A stretch of 64,000 nucleotides of DNA. Source: Moraxella nasibovis. Lineage in GTDB: Bacteria; Pseudomonadota; Gammaproteobacteria; Pseudomonadales; Moraxellaceae. Shown here one piece after another: positions 55,581-64,000 of the stretch; the first letter of the stretch is position 1; every line of letters begins with the position of its first letter. The notes beneath the pieces were generated by a model. It ran no database searches. It saw only the letters and a list, made by a program, of their open reading frames with translations, and was not told where the DNA came from. The DNA is taken from NCBI RefSeq assembly GCF_029581575.1, contig NZ_CP089975.1, positions 930,001 through 994,000 of the forward strand, given 5' to 3'. A program made the translations under genes and the position numbers.

Positions 55581-55946
55581 ATGACTGTAATCAGAAAAAT
55601 CTACATACCTATATCTGTAGATGCTTTAATTAGATTGAATTACGATATTAGTCAAGATGATGAATTGATTGAGATAATTATTGGAGAATCTGAATTTGAT
55701 TCTCTATTTCAAACAGGTTTATTTAAGAAAATAAGTCAGCAATTGAAAATATTGGTAGATGATTATGAAGATGAATTAATTTTTTATAGCCAGCTTGAGG
55801 TATTTGGTAAAATCTTGAATGAGGTTATTCTTGATAATCCAAATAATATGGCTTTGCAAAAGTTGTGGTTGATTTACCAATTTGCCCATGATCTTAAAAC
55901 AGGTTTATATCTTAACTTTACACCTACATATATTGAAATTAAATAA
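55581..55946 (+). CDS. Unknown small protein
   Basis: I do not recognise this 121-residue protein. It is acidic, with no signal peptide or membrane segment, and probably alpha-helical in its second half (LEVFGKILNEVILDNPN, LQKLWLIYQFAHDL). A/T-rich codon use sets it apart from pdxA. GGGAGA (55565-55570) precedes the ATG at 55581. It stands alone between pdxA and repeats, with no toxin nearby, so an immunity-type role is only a guess. Confidence 0.65.
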   Translation: MTVIRKIYIPISVDALIRLNYDISQDDELIEIIIGESEFDSLFQTGLFKKISQQLKILVDDYEDELIFYSQLEVFGKILNEVILDNPNNMALQKLWLIYQFAHDLKTGLYLNFTPTYIEIK

Positions 55947-56042
55947 AGTCCATGCGGGCTTAGGTTAGCGATAGCGTAACCCAGCATTATGATATAACTT
56001 ATTGATTTTATTGGGTTTCTCAGGCTCAACCCAACTTACAGG
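55945..56042 (+). repeat. TAACCC-type interspersed repeat
   Basis: GGCTTAGGTTAGCGATAGCG, TAACCCAGCATT, ATTGGGTTTCTCAGG and CTCAACCCAACTTACAGG follow in order. The right end overlaps the 3' end of the next gene on the minus strand. Copies at 39125-39217 and 52575-52668. Confidence 0.7.
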
Positions 56043-56559
56043 GCTTTGCATAAGCAATGATATAATCTGGATTGGCAGCGAATAAAAATAAGTTTTGTGA
56101 ACTCGTCATCACGCAAAACTCGGTATGATTATCAGTAGCAAGAGCACCCATAAAATCGCCAAGCAACATGTAATAATATTCAGCATTACAAGGGGTTTCG
56201 GCAATCATCGGTGGAGTATACCATTCAAGTGTTTCAATGATGACTGTTCCTTTTTTTTCAGAATCGGAAAAGAAGATAAGCGTATCGTCTATTGCACAAT
56301 AGCTTTGTAGCAACAATGGAATTACCACTTCACAATAATTGGCTTCAAGCCCCAAATCATCATCGGTAAAATCAACAGCATAAGGAAATTCTAGCTTGCT
56401 GTAGCCAGCCCTGACAAACAATTCATCACGCATATCTCTATGATAAGTTTTTAAAAAATCATACAGCAGTTTGACTGATTGTTCTGTTGGATTAAATAGT
56501 GGCTTGATTTCATTCAAGTCCCGATCAAAGAATGGCGGGTGAATTTCTTGGTTTGACAT
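56026..56559 (-). CDS. Unknown acidic protein ending in a repeat
   Basis: I do not recognise this 177-residue protein. It is acidic, aromatic-rich and without signal or membrane segments. Segments near residues 78-95 (CEVVIPLLLQSYCAIDDTLI) and 116-135 look folded. The last residues (C-K-L-G) and the stop codon come from the interspersed repeat at 55945-56042, so the natural C-terminus may have been changed. The style resembles immunity-type proteins, but no family is supported. Confidence 0.65.
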   Translation of the reverse strand: MSNQEIHPPFFDRDLNEIKPLFNPTEQSVKLLYDFLKTYHRDMRDELFVRAGYSKLEFPYAVDFTDDDLGLEANYCEVVIPLLLQSYCAIDDTLIFFSDSEKKGTVIIETLEWYTPPMIAETPCNAEYYYMLLGDFMGALATDNHTEFCVMTSSQNLFLFAANPDYIIAYAKPCKLG

Positions 56560-56688
56560 GATAATTTACCTTGTTGGATAACGAATTTTTAATGTGGGTG
56601 ATTTTTGCCAGTTCGGCAGATTGAACTCTGGCACGAAACTCAACATTTATGACACAACCCATTAAATTTATTAGATTTTTTCTTAACA

Positions 56689-57255
56689 TCAGCCCACTCT
56701 TATCACGCCACCATCGCTGATGACGATATCCACCCCTTTATCCCAATCATTGACCGCCAGTCTTTCTACCACCTGAAAATCATAGCACCAGCCCACTTTT
56801 AGACCTTTAAAAGTGGTAAAGGTGCGGTCATAAAATCCACCACCCATGCCCAGCCGATTGCCCTGTTTATCTACCGCCACCAAAGGGCAGATGATACAGT
56901 CTAACTGATTGATTTTAATGATGTTTTTGTAAAATGGCTCTTTCATGCCAAGTGCGTGGCGTTTGAGCGGTGTTTTGCCAAGATCATAAAAACACGGGGC
57001 GAATGTCAAGGGCTTGTTCTTTGCTGTGATGGGCAGGTAGGGCATAAAGCCGTGTTTTTGGCAAAATTTGAGAATGGGTGCGGTCGGCAATTCGCCAAAA
57101 TCGTCCAAATACAGCCCGATGTTGGCATTTTTTGGTAAGAGTTTGGCAAGTTTTGGTAAATGCAAACTGGCAAGCGATGATGAGTGCTTGCGCTGTGCGT
57201 GGCTTAGGGTTCTACGCTGTTTGCGTATGCGTTGGCGTAGGGCGATGTTATCCAT
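56689..57255 (-). CDS. 5-formyltetrahydrofolate cyclo-ligase
   Basis: Converts 5-formyl-THF to 5,10-methenyl-THF with ATP. The 188-residue protein has the N-terminal RQRIRKQRRTLS segment, the YLPITAK region and the signature LGMGGGFYDRTF near residue 137, which binds ATP and substrate. The length fits the bacterial family (E. coli YgfA 182). It is divergent from fumC, with a 165-bp gap. Confidence 0.92.
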   Translation of the reverse strand: MDNIALRQRIRKQRRTLSHAQRKHSSSLASLHLPKLAKLLPKNANIGLYLDDFGELPTAPILKFCQKHGFMPYLPITAKNKPLTFAPCFYDLGKTPLKRHALGMKEPFYKNIIKINQLDCIICPLVAVDKQGNRLGMGGGFYDRTFTTFKGLKVGWCYDFQVVERLAVNDWDKGVDIVISDGGVIRVG

Positions 57256-57420
57256 GTTCGTCCTTTTTTGATAATGAGAATTATTTTTGATTGAAAATTG
57301 AGCTTGATGATGTTATAGTAGCTAAATGATGGCGGTTTTGCTTGAATTTGCCATTTTAGCTTTGCATTTTAACCCTGTTTTGATAAAAATTTAACCATCT
57401 TTTTAAAAAAGGAACATTTT

Positions 57421-58812
57421 ATGACAAATACTCGCATTGAAAAAGACACGATGGGTGAAATTGCTGTCCCTGTCGATGCCTATTGGGGCGCTCAGACTCA
57501 GCGAAGTCGTGAGAATTTTAAGATTGGTGGCGAGACTTTGCCCGTGCCACTCATTCGTGCGATGGCATTGGTCAAAAAGTCGGCAGCCCTGACTAACGGC
57601 GGCTTGGGACGCATTAGCGAGGATAAGGCAAAGCTTATCGTGCAGGCGTGCGATGAGGTGCTAGACGGCAAATTGTCCGACCAATTTCCGCTCATGGTCT
57701 GGCAAACTGGCTCTGGCACGCAGTCTAATATGAACATGAACGAAGTCATCGCCAACCGTGCTAATGAAATTGTAGGCAATGCCAAAGGCAGCTATCAGCC
57801 AGTGCACCCCAATGACGATGTCAATCACGCCCAATCCACCAACGACAGCTTTCCGACAGCCATTCGTGTGGCGGCAGCGGTGGAGATTGAGGGCAAATTA
57901 GTGCCAGCGATTACCAGATTGCGTGATACTTTGAGCCGTAAATCGGCAGAATTTAATGATATTATCAAAATTGGACGCACGCATTTACAAGACGCCACGC
58001 CACTCACTCTGGGGCAGGAATTTAGTGGCTATGTGTGTCAGCTTGACAATGCACTGGTGCGTGTCGGTCAGGCTTTGACAGGGCTTTGCGAATTGCCACT
58101 GGGCGGTACGGCAGTCGGCACAGGGCTAAACAGCCACCCAGATTATGCCGTCAAATCCGCTCAAACGCTGGCAGAATTGACAGGCTTGCCGTTCGTCACC
58201 GCACCGAATAAATTTGAGGCTCTGGCGGCTCGTGATGCCGAAGTGTTCGCCAGTGGTGCATTAAAGACTTTGGCGGTAAGCCTAAATAAAATTGCCAATG
58301 ACATTCGTTGGTTGGCAAGTGGTCCTAGATGTGGCTTGGGTGAGCTTCGTATTCCAGAGAATGAACCGGGGTCGTCCATCATGCCGGGTAAGGTCAATCC
58401 CACACAATGCGAGGCGATGACGATGGTCTGCTGTCAGGTCATCGGCAATGATACGACCATCACGATGGCAGGAGCGAGCGGTAATTTTGAGCTCAATGTC
58501 TATATGCCTGTGATTGGTTATAATCTGCTCCAATCCATTCGCCTATTGACGGACAGCATCAACAGCTTTGATGAGCATTGTGCGGTAGGTATTGAGCCAA
58601 ATCGTGAAAAAATTGATTATTATCTGCATCATTCGCTGATGCTTGTTACGGCTTTAAATCGCAAAATCGGCTATGAAAATGCCGCAAAAGTGGCAAAAAC
58701 CGCTTATAAAAACGACAAATCGCTTAAAGAAACAGCGATTGAGCTTGGTTTATTGACAGGCGATGAATTTGACGAAATTGTCCGTCCAGAGCAGATGGTG
58801 TCGCCAAGATAA
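57421..58812 (+). CDS. fumC: Class II fumarate hydratase
   Basis: Interconverts fumarate and malate, iron-free. The 463-residue protein has the fumarase/aspartase signature [11 protein letters not shown] at residues 317-326, with the catalytic Ser of the SS loop. [50 protein letters not shown] and [12 protein letters not shown] are the other conserved blocks. A class II type, heat-stable and oxygen-resistant by family. A terminator follows. Confidence 0.97.
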   Translation: MTNTRIEKDTMGEIAVPVDAYWGAQTQRSRENFKIGGETLPVPLIRAMALVKKSAALTNGGLGRISEDKAKLIVQACDEVLDGKLSDQFPLMVWQTGSGTQSNMNMNEVIANRANEIVGNAKGSYQPVHPNDDVNHAQSTNDSFPTAIRVAAAVEIEGKLVPAITRLRDTLSRKSAEFNDIIKIGRTHLQDATPLTLGQEFSGYVCQLDNALVRVGQALTGLCELPLGGTAVGTGLNSHPDYAVKSAQTLAELTGLPFVTAPNKFEALAARDAEVFASGALKTLAVSLNKIANDIRWLASGPRCGLGELRIPENEPGSSIMPGKVNPTQCEAMTMVCCQVIGNDTTITMAGASGNFELNVYMPVIGYNLLQSIRLLTDSINSFDEHCAVGIEPNREKIDYYLHHSLMLVTALNRKIGYENAAKVAKTAYKNDKSLKETAIELGLLTGDEFDEIVRPEQMVSPR

Positions 58813-58862
58813 AGCGGTGGATAACAAGGATATTTAAAGACAGCAGATAAAATCCATCATAA

Positions 58863-58890
58863 AAAGGGGCGTACAATCTTTCGCCCCTTT
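58863..58890. terminator. Bidirectional terminator between fumC and lysO
   Basis: AAAGGGGCG pairs with CGCCCCTTT around a 10-base loop; A- and T-runs lie on both sides. Confidence 0.85.
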
Positions 58891-58938
58891 ATTATTAGAT
58901 TTTTTCTTAGTGTTGTTTTTATAAAATCGCCAAAAAAT

Positions 58939-59841
58939 TTAGCCAAGGGCGCTAAAAAACACCATCAAAATCGGCGAGATGACATTGGTGATAAAGCCAA
59001 AGCTGATGATGGTGGGAATGATTTGCGTGCCACCTGAGGCGGTGAGCGTAGGTAGGGTGAAGTCAAGACTGGTGACGCCACCAAGTCCGATCGCCGCCGA
59101 TGATGAATGGCGCATGACATAGGGGATGAAAATCAAGGCGAGAATCTCTCGGGTGAGGTCGTTGAGTAGTGCCACACTGCCCCAAACCGCCCCATAAGCA
59201 TCCGTCATGACTGTGCCTGAGAGCGAATACCAGCCAAAGCCAGAGGACAGCGCCAAGCCTTTGGTGATGGAGACATTCTCAAAAATGAGCGCAAAAACCA
59301 CGCCAGATAACAAAGTCGCCGCCATAAAGACAAGGCTGATCTGCACGCCTTTTTTGTTGAGCATTGCTTCTTTTAGGGTGACGCCTGCGCCTTTTAGGCT
59401 GATGCCCACCAAAAAAAGCAGCGCCATGAGTAAGGCGGTGGTGCTGCCTTGCGGAGGTAGAAAAGAGGCAGGTAGCACGCTTGCCATCACAAAGCCTAGC
59501 GCCAGACAGCCAAGCTGCACCAGACTGCCGCCTAGGCTGATTTTGGTCTTGGTGTGTGGGGCGTGTGTGCGAGTCTGGCTGCGATGGTCAAACAGCCACA
59601 GCGCCACCAAGCCAAAGCTGATTGTAAGCACCACCAGCGTGCTTAAATACAAAGCAATCTCACCGACTTTTTGTGCCAAATCATCGACCAGCCCAAGCTC
59701 AATGCCGATGACAATCAAGATCAAATAAATCAAGTAATTAAGCGCACGCTCAGCAGCCTTGACCAAGCCTTGATGGGCAGGCAGGGCAAAGCCTATGAAC
59801 ATGGGCGTTAAAATCAAAATGAGCGTAATCAATCCATTCAT
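58939..59841 (-). CDS. lysO: LysO-type lysine exporter
   Basis: The 300-residue membrane protein matches the LysO (YbjE, DUF340) family: about eight membrane segments, LIYLILIVIGIELGL in the first half, and the conserved second half SGFGWYSLSGTVMTDAYGAV with the GFGWYS and acidic residues. In E. coli LysO exports lysine and resists its toxic analogue thialysine; the same role is inferred. No lysine riboswitch is visible upstream. Confidence 0.9.
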   Translation of the reverse strand: MNGLITLILILTPMFIGFALPAHQGLVKAAERALNYLIYLILIVIGIELGLVDDLAQKVGEIALYLSTLVVLTISFGLVALWLFDHRSQTRTHAPHTKTKISLGGSLVQLGCLALGFVMASVLPASFLPPQGSTTALLMALLFLVGISLKGAGVTLKEAMLNKKGVQISLVFMAATLLSGVVFALIFENVSITKGLALSSGFGWYSLSGTVMTDAYGAVWGSVALLNDLTREILALIFIPYVMRHSSSAAIGLGGVTSLDFTLPTLTASGGTQIIPTIISFGFITNVISPILMVFFSALG

Positions 59842-60233
59842 TGTCAGTCTGTCTTTATGCCAGTGCGCTCACCTTGCGGACGAAATGACGATGCCTTCGC
59901 CACAGATCGCATTTTTGAACATTTTTATAAAAAACCCAAAATATTTCAATATTTCAAAAATAAAAGCGTATTTTTGCAAATAAGTTTGTTAAAATAACAC
60001 ATATCATTAGCGCTTGTCTTTTTCCGCTGTTTTGGCGGTTGTGGGGTGTGCGATGATGATAGTCAAGCCTGATTTTGCCACCAGTCACCGCCAGTCATCA
60101 GCAGTCTGATGAGTGCGTCTTCGCCGTGCATGGCATGGGCGAATTTGTCGCAGATTTTGGCTTGATTTGATAAGCATTTGCTCATTTTTGCTAATTGTAA
60201 CATTATTGCCCAACAAACGCCACCGTCAGCCCT
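59842..60233. other. Spacer between lysO and the MscS-type gene
   Basis: This 392-bp divergent spacer should contain both promoters. The middle (59930-60000) is A/T-rich. I see no terminator, repeat or riboswitch. A 40-codon minus-strand frame (60063-60184) has no ribosome binding site. Confidence 0.45.
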
Positions 60234-61421
60234 ATGAACAGTCAAAGTGTGATTCAGTTTTTTGATAAGATTTTAAACGACCTTTACCAAAGCGTGTATT
60301 TGTTTTTGGGTGGGTCATTGGACGATCAGACCCTAAACTGGGCGGAGCGTGGGCTGTCTTTGGCAGCGACGATGATAAAGATTCTCATTTTGCTGTCTTT
60401 GATTGGCTTTGTTTATTGGCTGCTTGTTTATTGTGTCAAGCACACCCAGCGGTTTTTGCATGTGTCGCATCGTGGCATGCGCATTGTGCGTGCGGTGCTG
60501 CGCTATGTGTGGTTTGTGACGAGCTTGATTGCGGTGATGATGCAGATCGGCTTTCATGCGGACACGGTCAAGGCGACGGCGAAGGCAGCGGCGTGGGCGG
60601 GCTTTTATTATGTGCTTTGGGCGACCTCAGGTCGAATGCTAAGCGGTGTGTTGAAGCACTACGAGCTGAACGCCTCCATCGAGCAGCTGCTCAAAAACAT
60701 GATTTTGGTCGTGGTGCTGGTGCTGGTGTTTGCCAGTGTGCTTGCGCAGTTTGGCTTTGACATCGTCTCACTGGTGGCAGGTCTTGGTATCGTGGGTTTG
60801 GCGGTGGGTTTTGCCGCCCAAAGCACTCTGGCAAACTTCATCGCTGGCATCACCATTTTGATTGAGCAGTCGTTTCAAGTGGGTGATTGGATTCGTCTGG
60901 GCGATAAAGAGGGGCGAGTGGTCAAGATTTCTTTGAGAGCCACGCAGATTCTCGATCGTGACAACATCATCATTATTATTCCAAATTCCACCGTCTCATC
61001 GTCTGAGGTGGTCAATCTGACTTCCAAAAAGATGATTCGCTTTGATGTCAAAGCTCGTATTGCTTTGGAGGCGGACATCAGTCAGGCGCGCAGCATCATC
61101 GTCAAATTACTTTCCAAAGACGAAGTGGTGTTAAAGCACCCTGCACCGATGGCGACGGTGAGTGAGGTGGGGGAGTATGGCGTGTATTTTATCGTGCGTT
61201 TTTGGGTGGCGCCTGTGTCGGTGGCACGCATTCCCATCATCAAAGAAAACATCACCGAAAAAATCAAGCGCGCCTTGGATGAGGCAGGCATAAAGGCGCC
61301 GTATCCGCACATGCGCCTGATCATGCCTGATGATGGACTACAAATCATTAAGCCAACCCCCGCAGTGGGCACTGATGATGGCATCGAAGAGAATATTGAG
61401 CTTGCCGAGCGCAAAAACTGA
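60234..61421 (+). CDS. MscS-family mechanosensitive channel
   Basis: The 395-residue inner-membrane protein has about four N-terminal membrane segments and the MscS core: the pore helix GLAVGFAAQSTLANFIAGI with alternating Gly and Ala residues, then the beta domain FQVGDWIRLGDKEGRV and the IPNSTVSSSEVVNLT segment, then the C-terminal alpha/beta vestibule. It should release solutes on osmotic downshock. Conductance and gating cannot be told. rlmKL follows after 98 bp, past a hairpin. Confidence 0.92.
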   Translation: MNSQSVIQFFDKILNDLYQSVYLFLGGSLDDQTLNWAERGLSLAATMIKILILLSLIGFVYWLLVYCVKHTQRFLHVSHRGMRIVRAVLRYVWFVTSLIAVMMQIGFHADTVKATAKAAAWAGFYYVLWATSGRMLSGVLKHYELNASIEQLLKNMILVVVLVLVFASVLAQFGFDIVSLVAGLGIVGLAVGFAAQSTLANFIAGITILIEQSFQVGDWIRLGDKEGRVVKISLRATQILDRDNIIIIIPNSTVSSSEVVNLTSKKMIRFDVKARIALEADISQARSIIVKLLSKDEVVLKHPAPMATVSEVGEYGVYFIVRFWVAPVSVARIPIIKENITEKIKRALDEAGIKAPYPHMRLIMPDDGLQIIKPTPAVGTDDGIEENIELAERKN

Positions 61422-61439
61422 TAAAACCACAAAATCTCA

Positions 61440-61478
61440 ACAAATCCGCCAAAATTCCCCTGAAATTGGCGGATTTGT
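61440..61478 (+). terminator. Hairpin between the MscS gene and rlmKL
   Basis: ACAAATCCGCCAA (61440-61452) and TTGGCGGATTTGT (61466-61478) form a perfect 13-bp stem with a 13-base loop. No T-run follows; instead an extended -10 element begins two bases later. Confidence 0.6.
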
Positions 61479-61486
61479 GCTATAAT
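61479..61486 (+). promoter_or_regulatory. Extended -10 promoter element of rlmKL
   Basis: TGC-TATAAT spans the end of the hairpin (TATAAT at 61481-61486), 34 bases before the start at 61520. No good -35 is visible, as allowed for extended -10 promoters. Confidence 0.5.
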
Positions 61487-61519
61487 AATCCGTTTGATTT
61501 GCCTGCTTTTGGAAAAACT

Positions 61520-64000
61520 ATGAGTCACACCGCCCCTGTATTAACCCATCCGTTTGCCCAGTTTGATGTCAATGATTTTGAGCTTGTCATCACTTGTGCC
61601 GATGGGCTTGAAAATGCCTTGTTGATTGAGCTGGACGGCTTTGGCATTAAGGGCGAGCTGATTCGTGCAGGTCGTATTTTGGCACGGCTGAATTTGGCTC
61701 AGTTTTATCACATTTGTCTGTATAGTCGTGTGGCGAGCCGTGTGCTTTTGCCCATTGGCGAATACCATTTCAAACAAAAACAAGCCACCACCAACCAAAT
61801 TTCCAAAGACAGCCAAGGGCGTGCCATCACTCGTACGCTAGACACTCAAATCATTGATGAGGATGTGCCAGAGGCGTTGTATCGTTTTGCCGCTCGTTAT
61901 GATTGGACGCAGATTTTTGGGCTTGATGATACTTTTGCCATTCGCCTATCCACCGACAAACGCATGACGGTCAATCAGCAGTTCGCCACTTTGCGTATCA
62001 AAGATGCGATTGCTGACACTTTTAATAAAAAATTGGGCGCTCGTCCTGATGTCTCTAAAACGCCAGATTTTCATATTTTTGCGGCGGCGAATAATAAATT
62101 TGCCGAGCTGTTTTTGGATTTGTCTGGTACAAGTTTGCACCGCCGTGGCTATCGTGTGGTCAATACCGCAGCACCGCTCAAAGAAAACTTGGCGGCGGCA
62201 CTGTTGTATGAGGCAGGCTGGCACACAGGTCGTCATGATGCTCTGATTGATCCGATGTGTGGTTCGGGGACTTTTATCACTGAGGCGCTTCTCATGCGCG
62301 CCAATTATCCTGTGGGTCTGGATAAAACCACCAGCGAGTTTGGTTTTTATCATTGGCAGTATCACGATGATACGCTGTGGCAAGAGCTGGTCAGTTGTGC
62401 CAGTGATGAATTTCATGCCAATTTGCAAAAACTGAGCGACACCATGCCGACCATCATCGCATCAGACGCTGACGCTACGGCGGTTCATGCGTGCCATCAA
62501 AACTTGCTTGCCTCAGGGCTTGCGCCGATTGCGTCAAAAATCAGCCTACAACAAAAGCCTTTGTCCGCCCTAAAACATACGCTGGCTGACATGAAAGCGA
62601 CATATCCGCTCATCATCACCAACCCACCTTATGGCGAGCGACTGGGCGAGAGCGATTTTATCAAGCCTTTATATCAAGGCTTGGGGCTGTCTGCGGTAGA
62701 TGGGCTAAAGCGTGCAGGCGTGGTGCGTGCAGATTTGGCGGTGCTTGGCAGTCATGTGGAGTATGTGGATACGCTACCGATTGTTGAGCCTGCGACTTTG
62801 CGTTGTCATAACGGGGCATTGACGGTGTATTTTCGTCATGGGGCGATGGATTTGTCGGACAAGCCCAGTCTGATTGAGCGTTTTGAAAAGCGAGAAGTCA
62901 TCAATGACGATTCTCAAGAGTTCATCAACCGCCTACAAAAAAATCTTGCCCACCTAAAAAAACTTGCCAAAGCCGATGGCGTGAGCAATCTGCGTGCTTA
63001 TGACGCTGATTTGCCAAATTATAATGTTGCCATTGACATTTATGGCGACAAAGTCCATGTGCAAGAATACGCACCGCCCAAGCAAATCCCTGCTGATGTT
63101 GCCAAGGCTCGTTTTAATTTGGTCTTAAATGGCGTTCGTGAAGTGCTGGGCGTATTTCGTGAAGATGTGTTCATCAAAACTCGTGCCAGACAGCTTGGCA
63201 ACGAACAATACACCAAAAACCCCAATGCCGATAACAAACGCAAAAAAATGTATGTCGTGCAAGAACATGGGGCTTATTTTTATGCCAATTTTACCGATTA
63301 TCTGGATACTGGGCTGTTTCTTGACCATCGTAACATGCGTCAAATCGTGGCGGCGGCAAGTCGTGGCAAGCGAGTGTTAAATTTGTTCGCCTATACTTGC
63401 AGTGCCAGTGTTCATGCGGCGATGGCAGGGGCAAAAAGCGTAACGAGCGTGGATTTGTCCGCCAATTATCTGGACTGGGGTCGTCAAAATTTCGCCCTAA
63501 ATGGACTGGATTTGACCGCCACTTTCCAAGATGAATTAAAATATCAGTTTGTCGCTGCCGATACTTTTGAATGGATTAAGGAAAATACCGAGCAGTATGA
63601 GGTGATTTTTATTGATCCGCCGACTTTTTCTAATTCCAAAAAATTCAAAGGCACCTTTGATGTGCAGCGAGATCATGTCGCACTCATCAATCGTGCGATG
63701 AACCGCCTGACCGCTGATGGCGTGCTGTATTTTAGTAATAATTTTACTCGTTTTGAGATGGACGAGTGCCTATCCGAGCGTTATGAAGTGGTGTGCATCA
63801 CCGATAAGACCATTGGCTTTGATTTTAATCCCAAAAAACCCATTCATCAAAGTTTTGAGATCCGCCACAAAAATCGCCTAAAACGCATGGCAGATGTGCA
63901 TGATGATTTTGAATTTGCTGATGGCGTGGCGGATCGTTTTGACGGTGGTTTTGCTGACAAATCGGCAAGCAGACAAGCTCAGTTTTCAGCCAAGCCAGTA
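61520..64000 (+). CDS. rlmL: Bifunctional 23S rRNA methyltransferase RlmKL (cut by window end)
   Basis: Methylates 23S rRNA at G2445 (RlmL half) and G2069 (RlmK half). The frame stays open from the ATG at 61520 to the window end, 827 codons, so the 3' end lies outside. A THUMP domain lies in the first 170 residues. The RlmL Rossmann domain has DPMCGSGTF at 244 and NPPYGERLGE at 368. The RlmK domain has LNLFAYTCSAS and DPPTFSNSKK at 699. Already longer than E. coli RlmL (702 residues), it has an extra low-complexity C-terminal tail that is still open. Confidence 0.95.
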   Translation, partial: MSHTAPVLTHPFAQFDVNDFELVITCADGLENALLIELDGFGIKGELIRAGRILARLNLAQFYHICLYSRVASRVLLPIGEYHFKQKQATTNQISKDSQGRAITRTLDTQIIDEDVPEALYRFAARYDWTQIFGLDDTFAIRLSTDKRMTVNQQFATLRIKDAIADTFNKKLGARPDVSKTPDFHIFAAANNKFAELFLDLSGTSLHRRGYRVVNTAAPLKENLAAALLYEAGWHTGRHDALIDPMCGSGTFITEALLMRANYPVGLDKTTSEFGFYHWQYHDDTLWQELVSCASDEFHANLQKLSDTMPTIIASDADATAVHACHQNLLASGLAPIASKISLQQKPLSALKHTLADMKATYPLIITNPPYGERLGESDFIKPLYQGLGLSAVDGLKRAGVVRADLAVLGSHVEYVDTLPIVEPATLRCHNGALTVYFRHGAMDLSDKPSLIERFEKREVINDDSQEFINRLQKNLAHLKKLAKADGVSNLRAYDADLPNYNVAIDIYGDKVHVQEYAPPKQIPADVAKARFNLVLNGVREVLGVFREDVFIKTRARQLGNEQYTKNPNADNKRKKMYVVQEHGAYFYANFTDYLDTGLFLDHRNMRQIVAAASRGKRVLNLFAYTCSASVHAAMAGAKSVTSVDLSANYLDWGRQNFALNGLDLTATFQDELKYQFVAADTFEWIKENTEQYEVIFIDPPTFSNSKKFKGTFDVQRDHVALINRAMNRLTADGVLYFSNNFTRFEMDECLSERYEVVCITDKTIGFDFNPKKPIHQSFEIRHKNRLKRMADVHDDFEFADGVADRFDGGFADKSASRQAQFSAKPV

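Noticed and set aside
59842-59930. Possible riboswitch in the lysO leader
   Set aside because: The lysine riboswitch and yybP-ykoY core motifs are not present, and pairing is weak.
60063-60184. 40-codon minus-strand frame (MSKCLSNQAKICDKF...) before the MscS gene
   Set aside because: The peptide looks protein-like, but there is no ribosome binding site and no family match; too short to support.
1-64000. tRNA, rRNA, CRISPR, prophage or insertion sequence
   Set aside because: I looked at all gene-free stretches and saw no cloverleaf, regularly spaced repeat array, transposase or phage gene.

Overview
The window is a piece of a gammaproteobacterial chromosome, most like the Moraxellaceae and especially Moraxella. 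The evidence is the style of the proteins, the pyrH-frr / uppS-cdsA-dxr-rseP-bamA-lpxD-fabZ-lpxA layout, a large NAD-dependent glutamate dehydrogenase, MetZ, AzlCD and LysO. The assignment rests on recognised protein families, not on a database search. Coding density is high. I see no rRNA, tRNA, prophage, insertion sequence or CRISPR array.

Regions: 1-10.7 kb is envelope and translation housekeeping: UMP kinase (cut by the left edge), ribosome recycling factor, the isoprenoid/phospholipid/site-2-protease operon, BamA and the first lipid A enzymes. The usual skp gene between bamA and lpxD is absent. 10.8-18.3 kb holds transporters (an NSS carrier with its 41-residue partner, a split YjjP/YjjB-type exporter, an EamA-type carrier) and amino-acid genes (ilvE, metZ). 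18.5-20.9 kb is nrdB, a YfaE-type ferredoxin and an unknown anchored protein. ppk2 follows on the other strand. 22.0-27.4 kb is the first accessory stretch around uvrB: a frameshifted gene between imperfect direct repeats, a membrane-anchored protein coupled to uvrB, a protein with a barstar-like C-terminus, and a uracil-DNA-glycosylase-like protein. 27.4-39 kb carries azlCD, gpmI, a C-terminal processing protease, a nitroreductase, xseA and NAD-glutamate dehydrogenase. 39-54.3 kb is mainly on the minus strand: rnd, recR, ybaB, nrdA, putA, an L,D-transpeptidase, a SIMPL protein, argF, alr and dnaB. 54.4-64 kb has pdxA, a second accessory patch with two unknown small proteins, a 5-formyltetrahydrofolate cyclo-ligase, fumC, lysO, an MscS-type channel and rlmKL (cut by the right edge).

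How parts work together: nrdA and nrdB lie 22 kb apart on opposite strands, yet both are preceded by two NrdR-like boxes starting exactly 31 bp apart, which suggests shared NrdR control of the split reductase. putA (proline to glutamate) and NAD-GDH (glutamate to 2-oxoglutarate) give a route from proline to the TCA cycle, where fumC also acts. uvrB, xseA, recR and dnaB serve DNA repair and replication.

The most unusual material is the set of small low-GC proteins with neighbouring palindromic repeats (22.3-23.2, 25.3-26.8, 52.5-52.8 and 55.5-56.6 kb). At two places a repeat copy supplies the stop codon of the adjacent gene. One of these proteins looks like an orphan barstar-type immunity protein. 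I did not find a clear new multi-gene system.
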